Below, piece by piece: positions 58,909 through 64,000 of a stretch of DNA of 64,000 bases. Origin of the DNA: Streptomyces coacervatus (GTDB lineage Bacteria; Actinomycetota; Actinomycetes; Streptomycetales; Streptomycetaceae); NCBI RefSeq assembly GCF_029223485.1, contig NZ_JARHTP010000019.1:186001-250000 (forward strand), in the 5' to 3' direction. The first letter of the stretch is position 1, and each line of letters starts with the position of its first letter. A model generated the notes under the pieces. It saw only the letters and a list, made by a program, of their open reading frames with translations. It did no database searches and was not told the origin of the DNA. Both the position numbers and the translations under genes were made by a program.

Positions 58909-60465
58909 ATGGAACGTCGTACGTTCATCGCAGGCGGTGCGGCCGCTGTAGCGGCGGTCGCCACGACCGCATGCAGGGGCCTGTCCGCCAACGCGGACAG
59001 CACCGCCTCATCATCGTCCGCTTCCTCCGGTACGGCGATCGGTGCGAAGTCCGCAGCGGCCGCCCCCGCCAACTGGACCGCGCTCTCCCACGACCTCGAC
59101 GGCACCCTGATCCGCCCGGGCGAGGCGAACTGGACCACAGCCCACCAGCTCTACAACACCCGCTTCGACGGCCTGAAGCCCGCGGCCGTGGCGTACGTCG
59201 CACACGCCGACGACATAGGTACGACCCTCGCCTACGCCCGAGCCCACAACATCCAGGTCGCGATACGCAACGGCGGCCACTCCTACGCGGGCTGGTCCTC
59301 CGGCAACGGCAAGCTGATCGTTGACGTCTCGAAGCTGAAGCAGATACGGGTGGGCGGCGGCCAGGCCGTCGTCGGCGCCGGCTCCAAGCTCATCGACGTC
59401 TACCGCACGCTGACCTCGAAGGGCGTGACGATACCCGCGGGTTCCTGCCCCACGGTCGGCGTCTCCGGCCTGGTCCTGGGCGGCGGCCACGGCGTGGTCT
59501 CCCGGGCCTACGGCCTGACCTGCGACAGCCTCACGCAGGCAACCCTGATCACTGCGGACGGCAAGCAGCTCACCGCCAACGCGACCGAGAACAAGGACCT
59601 CTTCTGGGCCCTGCGCGGCGCGGGCAACGGCAACTTCGGCGTCGTCACGGAACTGCACTTCAAGACGCACCCGGCGCCGCAGGCGGTGTCGGCGTACGTG
59701 ACCTGGCCCTGGTCGAAGGCCGCCGCCGTGGTGAAGGCCTGGCAGGAGTGGGGCCCCGATCAGCCCGACGAGATCTGGTCCTCCTGCCATCTGGAGAACG
59801 GCGGCTCACCCACCGTCTCGGTCGCGGCGTTCTCGCTCGGCACCTACGGAGAGCTGCAGAACGCCCTCGACCGCCTGGTCTCGGCGGTCGGCTCCCCGGC
59901 GCGCAGCGAAACGCTCAAGCGGCACACCTACGCGGAGGCCATGGAGGCATACGCGGGCTGCTCGTCCTTCGCCACCGAACCCCAGTGCCACCTCCCCGGC
60001 TCCACCCCGAACCGCAACCCGCAGGGCGCACTGGTCCGCGAAACCTACACAGCCCGCTCGGACTTCTTCGACCGCTCGATCTCGTCGGCGGGCATCCAGA
60101 CCCTGCTGACCCACATCAGCTCGGTCCCCGGCGGCGCGGGCAGCATCGCGCTGACGGCCCTGGGCGGCGCGGTCAACCGCGTCTCCCCCACGGCAACGGC
60201 CTTCGTCCACCGCCGCTCCCGGATGCTGGCCCAGTACCTGACCTCGTGGCGCGCCGGCACAACGGGCTCGGCACCCCGCACCTGGCTGGCCAACACCCAC
60301 GACGCAATGCGCCCGTACGCCTCGGGCGCGGCCTACCAGAACTACACGGACCCGACCCTGACGAACTGGCGAAAGGCCTACTTCGGCGACGCGGCAACCC
60401 GCCTGTCCCAGGTGAAGAACCAGTACGACCCGAACCGCTTCTTCACATATCCCCAGGCGCTGTAG
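58909..60465 (+). CDS. Exported FAD-linked oxidase, berberine-bridge type
   Basis: The 518-aa protein has a twin-arginine-type N-terminus (MERRTFIAGG, AVATTAC), an FAD_binding_4 domain with RNGGHSYAGWSSG (His of NGGH) and YGLTCDS (Cys), which are the two residues for bicovalent FAD attachment. It ends with a BBE domain (NQYDPNRFF). Such enzymes oxidise sugars or secondary metabolites extracellularly. The Cys after TTA could be lipidated, but the -3 residue is unusual. The substrate is unknown. Confidence 0.92.
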   Translation: MERRTFIAGGAAAVAAVATTACRGLSANADSTASSSSASSGTAIGAKSAAAAPANWTALSHDLDGTLIRPGEANWTTAHQLYNTRFDGLKPAAVAYVAHADDIGTTLAYARAHNIQVAIRNGGHSYAGWSSGNGKLIVDVSKLKQIRVGGGQAVVGAGSKLIDVYRTLTSKGVTIPAGSCPTVGVSGLVLGGGHGVVSRAYGLTCDSLTQATLITADGKQLTANATENKDLFWALRGAGNGNFGVVTELHFKTHPAPQAVSAYVTWPWSKAAAVVKAWQEWGPDQPDEIWSSCHLENGGSPTVSVAAFSLGTYGELQNALDRLVSAVGSPARSETLKRHTYAEAMEAYAGCSSFATEPQCHLPGSTPNRNPQGALVRETYTARSDFFDRSISSAGIQTLLTHISSVPGGAGSIALTALGGAVNRVSPTATAFVHRRSRMLAQYLTSWRAGTTGSAPRTWLANTHDAMRPYASGAAYQNYTDPTLTNWRKAYFGDAATRLSQVKNQYDPNRFFTYPQAL

Positions 60466-60473
60466 CGCCCTGT

Positions 60474-60503
60474 AAGGGGCGCGGGGAACTGCGCGATCAG
60501 CCC
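60474..60503 (+). repeat. Dispersed repeat family 1, copy 4
   Basis: AAGGGGCGCGGGGAACTGCG then CGATCAGCCCC. It lies 9 bp after the oxidase stop. Confidence 0.85.
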
Positions 60504-60545
60504 CCACCGGCCCGCAGGTTCAATTCCGCCCTTCCCGCAGAGCGG

Positions 60546-61247
60546 CTACGCGGCCAAGTCCCGCTCCTCCGCCCCCGCCTGGGCCCCGGGAATCAAGGCG
60601 TCCTGCCCCACGGCCGCCCGCCCAGCAGGGCCCCGTACCACCCACCCACCCCAAACCGACCGCTCAACCGCCTTCACCACAGGCGTCAGCAAAAGCATCG
60701 CAACCGGCGACAACAGCAACGCAACAGCCGTACCGAGCGCAAAGCCCCCGACCACATCCGTCGGATAGTGCACACCCATATAGACCCGGCAGAACCCTTC
60801 GAGCAGCGCCAGCCCGATCCCGACAACCCCGAACTTCCGGTTGGCGACGAACAACCCGACCGCCATGGCCATGGTGATCGTCGCGTGATCACTCACAAAC
60901 GAGTAGTCGGTCTTCCCGGACACCAGGACATCAAGCCCCTCGTGCGTACGAAAAGGCCGAGGCCGCTCGACAAACCCCCGTATCGGCACATTCACCAGCA
61001 CCGCAAGCGCCGCAGCCAGCGGCGCCCACACCAACGCGGCCACGGAAGACGCGGCGTCCTCGCCACCCCGCCGCCGCACGGACCACCAGCACCACATCAC
61101 GAGCAGCACCATGGCCAGCAACAGCCCGTACTCCCCTACGAAGGCCACGACCCGGTCGAACCAGTGCGGCGCATCCTTGGCCAGGCCATTGATGTCGTAG
61201 AGCAGGTCGACGTCGGGGTCCGACCCGGATTCGGCGAGTCCAGCCAT
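60546..61247 (-). CDS. PAP2-family membrane phosphatase
   Basis: The 233-aa protein has about six helices and the three acid-phosphatase motifs: RGFVERPRPF, SFVSDHAT and CRVYMGVHYPTDVVGG. It dephosphorylates lipid phosphates such as undecaprenyl diphosphate at the outer membrane face. The C-terminus is a 45-residue Ala/Gly/Arg-rich tail. ATG 61247 is chosen; the upstream frame has a basic, unlikely extension. Confidence 0.92.
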   Translation of the reverse strand: MAGLAESGSDPDVDLLYDINGLAKDAPHWFDRVVAFVGEYGLLLAMVLLVMWCWWSVRRRGGEDAASSVAALVWAPLAAALAVLVNVPIRGFVERPRPFRTHEGLDVLVSGKTDYSFVSDHATITMAMAVGLFVANRKFGVVGIGLALLEGFCRVYMGVHYPTDVVGGFALGTAVALLLSPVAMLLLTPVVKAVERSVWGGWVVRGPAGRAAVGQDALIPGAQAGAEERDLAA

Positions 61248-61488
61248 GGTGCTGTGGCCCCTTCGTCGTCTGCTGCCGGACGCACTCGCGCACGCCCGCT
61301 TACCCACCCCCGTGGTTGTAGATCACGTCGTACACGTCGTAGACAGCTACCCGGATGACTGACGGATGACTACGAGAACAGGAACGCACGGTCCCAGTTA
61401 CTACGTTCCACACTCCACCGAATGATCACGCAGACGTTATCGAAGAGAGACTCATCGCTGCAGCTCAGGGGGTGGGTTCACGCTCGGT

Positions 61489-62490
61489 TCACACCGTGGT
61501 GGGCAGCGCTTTCGCGCCATCTTCGGTGACTCGGGTGGCCCCGAAGTACTCGGAGGTGTCGATGGGGTCGAACCGGATCACCGCACCGGTCCTGGGCGCG
61601 TCGATCATGTATCCGCCGCCGACGTAGATCCCCACGTGATGGATGGCCCGGGAGTCCGTGGGGTCCGTGGAGAAGAACACGAGATCGCCGGGGAGCAGTT
61701 CCTGCCGCTTGGGATGCGGCCCGGCGTTGTACTGATCATTCGCAACCCGCGGCAGCGTGATCCCCACACTCTCGTACGCGGCCTTCGTCAGCCCCGAGCA
61801 GTCAAAACGCCCGTTGTCCGCGGCGGTCCCGTCCCCGCCCCACAGATAGGGCGTCCCCAGCTTCTTCTGCGCGTAGTAGATGGCTCCCGCGGCCTGCTTG
61901 CTGGGATCCACCCGACTGACGGGCGCGGCGAAGCTCTCCTCCAGCGTGGTGATCGTCTTGACGTAGTTCTGGGTCTCCTTGTACGGCGGCACGCCCCCGT
62001 ACTTGATCACCGCATAGGACCCCGCGTTGTACGAGGCCAGCATGTTTTCGGTCAGACTCCCGGGTACGTCCTTGACGTACGAGGCGAGCTGGCAGTCGTA
62101 GGAGGCGGCCGACGGAATCGCATCCTGCGGATCCCAGACGTTCTTGACACCGTCCCCATTGCCGTCGACCCCGTGCGTGGCCCAGGTGCCCGGAATGAAC
62201 TGCGCTATCCCTTCCGCAGCCGCCGCACTCCTGGCATTCGGATTGAACCCGCTCTCCTGGTAGAGCTGGGCGGCGAGCAGCGCGGGGTTGAGGGCGGGGC
62301 ACAGATTGCCCCACTTCTGCACGATGGCCGAGTACGCGGCGGGCACGGCCCCCTTGGCGAGCGCCTTGGTCGCGCCCCCCACCCCGTTGATGAGGTTCCC
62401 GGCGACGACGTACACCCCGACGACGAGCAGCATCACGAAGGCCAGGCCCGACCCGACGACAGCGGTCGCCACGATCCACGCCTTACGCAC
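61489..62490 (-). CDS. Lytic transglycosylase/NlpC-P60 bifunctional peptidoglycan hydrolase
   Basis: The 333-aa protein has a signal anchor (about 8-32), a transglycosylase domain (YQESGFNPNARSAAAAEGIA, with catalytic Glu) and a C40 NlpC/P60 domain (about 205-325) with RFDCSGLTK and IHHVGIYVGGG supplying the Cys and His. It should cut both glycan and peptide bonds. The GTG at 62490 has GAGGGG at nine bases; a TTG two codons upstream is an alternative. Confidence 0.93.
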   Translation of the reverse strand: MRKAWIVATAVVGSGLAFVMLLVVGVYVVAGNLINGVGGATKALAKGAVPAAYSAIVQKWGNLCPALNPALLAAQLYQESGFNPNARSAAAAEGIAQFIPGTWATHGVDGNGDGVKNVWDPQDAIPSAASYDCQLASYVKDVPGSLTENMLASYNAGSYAVIKYGGVPPYKETQNYVKTITTLEESFAAPVSRVDPSKQAAGAIYYAQKKLGTPYLWGGDGTAADNGRFDCSGLTKAAYESVGITLPRVANDQYNAGPHPKRQELLPGDLVFFSTDPTDSRAIHHVGIYVGGGYMIDAPRTGAVIRFDPIDTSEYFGATRVTEDGAKALPTTV

Positions 62491-62572
62491 CGTCAACCGC
62501 CCCTCGCCGACCGGGAGTCCGATAGCCCACGTCAGTCTAGGGGCGCGTCCTGCCGTTCCGGGAGGTCAGAGA

Positions 62573-63346
62573 TCAGCCGGTCGCATCGCGATACAGCTCG
62601 GCGGCTTCCGCCCCGAACACCACGCTGTACGAGATGTCGTCCGTGCTCCCGCCCTTCTCATGCCCGCCCAGGATCCCGACGACAGCCTTGTCCCCGTTCA
62701 CCCAAGGACTGCCGCTGGTCCCTCCCGAGAGGCCTGGACAGTCGATCCGCTGCTGGGTACGGCTGTGCACGGTCGGCCTGTTGGTACAGCTGACGGGCGC
62801 TTCACGGGTGCTGGGATACCCGGTGACGGTGACGGCGGTGGCCCCGGTCGCCATACCGGTCACGAACGGGTTCCCGCCGACGGCGTCCTCGACGCCCTTG
62901 CCGCCCTTGTTGGCGACGACGGCAAAGGCGACGTCACTGTCCTCGTGCTGCCCCTTGGCCCACCCGTCGGGCAGAAACGCCCGCCGCACCTTCCACACCC
63001 CGTACGGCGCCCGGCCGTCCCGGTACCCCGGCGCGAAGATGAGGTCCCCGTCCTTGCTGCCGTTGAGGCAGTGGGCCGCGGTGACGATGAGATTGCGGTG
63101 CGGGCTGTACACGACGGAGGCGGTGCAGAAGTGCCCGCCGGCGAGCGAGGATCTCCGGTCGGCGTCGAAGAGGGCCCCGACTTTCCTGGCCTGCGCGGTG
63201 TCCGCGGCGACAGCGGTCACACCGAGCGGCCCCGGCCCGTCGTCCGCATTGGCGAGGGAGGCGGAGGTCAGCGCCGGCACAAGGAGCACGACGGCCGCGC
63301 ACAGGGGACTGGTGGCACGCCGACTGATACGTGAGATGCGCTTCAT
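62573..63346 (-). CDS. Secreted trypsin-like serine protease
   Basis: The 257-aa protein has a signal peptide (residues 1-33, ending SLANA), His in VTAAHC, Asp in EDSDVAFAV and Ser in GLSGGTSGSPW. Two Cys pairs are plausible (HFC/AHC and PVSC/IDC). It is an S1-family protease; the substrate is unknown. It shares its strand with a small upstream gene and the NlpC gene. Confidence 0.92.
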   Translation of the reverse strand: MKRISRISRRATSPLCAAVVLLVPALTSASLANADDGPGPLGVTAVAADTAQARKVGALFDADRRSSLAGGHFCTASVVYSPHRNLIVTAAHCLNGSKDGDLIFAPGYRDGRAPYGVWKVRRAFLPDGWAKGQHEDSDVAFAVVANKGGKGVEDAVGGNPFVTGMATGATAVTVTGYPSTREAPVSCTNRPTVHSRTQQRIDCPGLSGGTSGSPWVNGDKAVVGILGGHEKGGSTDDISYSVVFGAEAAELYRDATG

Positions 63347-63390
63347 CGGCACCCACTGTGGCCGACGAAGGTGAGAAAAAGGTCTGCCGG

Positions 63391-63666
63391 TCACTGAGAT
63401 CTCTCCGTGAACGACCCGTCAGGCGGCTGCGGACCGCGCGGGTGCATCGAGGCCTCGGGCGACACGGGCATGGCTCGCTGCCTCCGTCCCTCCACCTCGC
63501 CGACTGCGCCGGCGGGGTCACCGGGAGGTCCGACATCCCGCTCGGCGTCGAATCCACCGTACTGTGAGGCCCGCTCCCCCGCCTCCGCGTCATGCTCCAC
63601 CCAGGCCTGTGCACCCCTCCTGCGCCGCGGCTCCACCTTCCTGCGCCGCGGCTCCACCTTCACCAC
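63391..63666 (-). CDS. Small charged protein of unknown function
   Basis: A 91-aa frame starts at GTG 63666 (or GTG 63663) after GGGAGGG and opens with two copies of KVEPRRR-type sequence encoded by an 18-bp direct repeat. It is rich in Glu, Arg, Gly and Pro, probably disordered. It lies 44 bp upstream of the protease gene. The third-position G+C supports coding; no domain is known. Confidence 0.5.
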   Translation of the reverse strand: MVKVEPRRRKVEPRRRRGAQAWVEHDAEAGERASQYGGFDAERDVGPPGDPAGAVGEVEGRRQRAMPVSPEASMHPRGPQPPDGSFTERSQ

Positions 63667-63754
63667 AACACCCTCCCGTCACTCTCCGAATCCACACCAT
63701 CACGTTAGGCCATCGGACTGACACTCGGCCCCCAGCAGCACCTACGGACCCGTT

Positions 63755-64000
63755 TCAGCCGGTCCCGGCGACCTTGGCGCCGGACGGGGTGACGGCGTAC
63801 CACTGACGGTCCTTGCCCTGACCGTTCAGCTGCCCGGCCGCGGTGTCGCCCACGTACCGGTACAACGGCCAGCCGGCCAGGGTGAGTTGCGTCCGGCCGT
63901 CGCGGTGGACCGTGCCGAGAAGGCTCTTCTCGATGCCCATGGTCCGCACGGAGTCCGGCACGATGACCGGTATCCACGTCTTCACGCACTCACCGGTACA
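63755..64000 (-). CDS. Secreted-repeat (lipoprotein_15/COG4315-like) protein, C-terminal part
   Basis: The frame is open through the right edge of the window, so the 5' end is missing. The visible 81 residues have CTGECVKTWIPVI and LTLAGWPLYRYVGD followed by GQLNGQGKDRQWYAV, the signature of the short secreted repeats found in this actinobacterial family. It ends at TGA 63757-63755. The function is unknown. Confidence 0.8.
   Translation of the reverse strand, partial: CTGECVKTWIPVIVPDSVRTMGIEKSLLGTVHRDGRTQLTLAGWPLYRYVGDTAAGQLNGQGKDRQWYAVTPSGAKVAGTG

Noticed and set aside
1..64000. tRNA, rRNA, insertion sequences or prophage
   Set aside because: No cloverleaf, rRNA-like sequence, transposase, integrase or phage structural gene was recognised on either strand by eye; small RNAs could be missed.

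Overview
The window is chromosomal DNA of a Streptomyces (Actinomycetota). The evidence is very high G+C with GC-rich third codon positions, frequent GTG/TTG starts, leaderless genes, mycothiol synthase, GlnR, the WhiG anti-sigma factor RsiG, the nickel regulator Nur, and DUF397/XRE and DUF2690 families. From memory, not checked by search, the order of the conserved genes resembles the central S. coelicolor region that holds nur, glnR, ppk and the pst operon, read in reverse.

Conserved block 1 (about 250-19600): an Eis-like acetyltransferase, rsiG, dtd, a YgfZ-like folate protein, nur, a nitrobindin-like protein and a 33-aa membrane peptide. Three overlapping genes for single-pass membrane proteins follow, then a DsrE-like protein, DUF3099, and a sulfur operon in which a cysteine-containing leader peptide precedes a thiosulfate-type sulfurtransferase and an SseC/DUF1416 protein. 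Next are a DUF2993 protein, MoaD/ThiS-like plus a membrane protein, an alpha/beta hydrolase, glnR, a LacI regulator, a PDZ-less HtrA protease, and a response regulator/sensor kinase pair.

Accessory block (about 19600-35000): a WXG100-like three-gene set, a toxin-antitoxin-like pair, a DUF397/DUF397/XRE cluster with a nonsense-interrupted neighbour, and a cell-wall module. That module has two secreted DUF2690 proteins, an SH3-like secreted protein, a PGRP-type amidase, an M15 peptidase and a transmembrane XRE regulator that carries DUF2690 outside the cell. Then come a pectate lyase/pectin methylesterase fusion, a PH-domain membrane protein, an Uma2 fragment, an ABC exporter, and two tandem 40-42-aa Lys/Pro/Arg-rich peptides in AT-rich surroundings. 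The peptides with the exporter, and the DUF2690 module, are the best candidates for undescribed systems.

Conserved block 2 (about 35000-64000): a second DUF2993 protein, a secreted 5'-nucleotidase, mshD, and an ECF sigma/zinc anti-sigma/ABC operon head-to-head with a GntR/ABC operon across a perfect 15-bp inverted repeat. A phosphate region follows: ppk-CHAD-Nudix, then CsoR, PhoU-like/Pit and pstSCAB with a PHO box. The window closes with a secreted FAD oxidase, a PAP2 phosphatase, a lytic transglycosylase/NlpC protein, a trypsin-like protease and a truncated secreted-repeat protein.

Two families of dispersed intergenic repeats recur. One has also entered coding sequence. No rRNA, tRNA, CRISPR array or insertion sequence was recognised.
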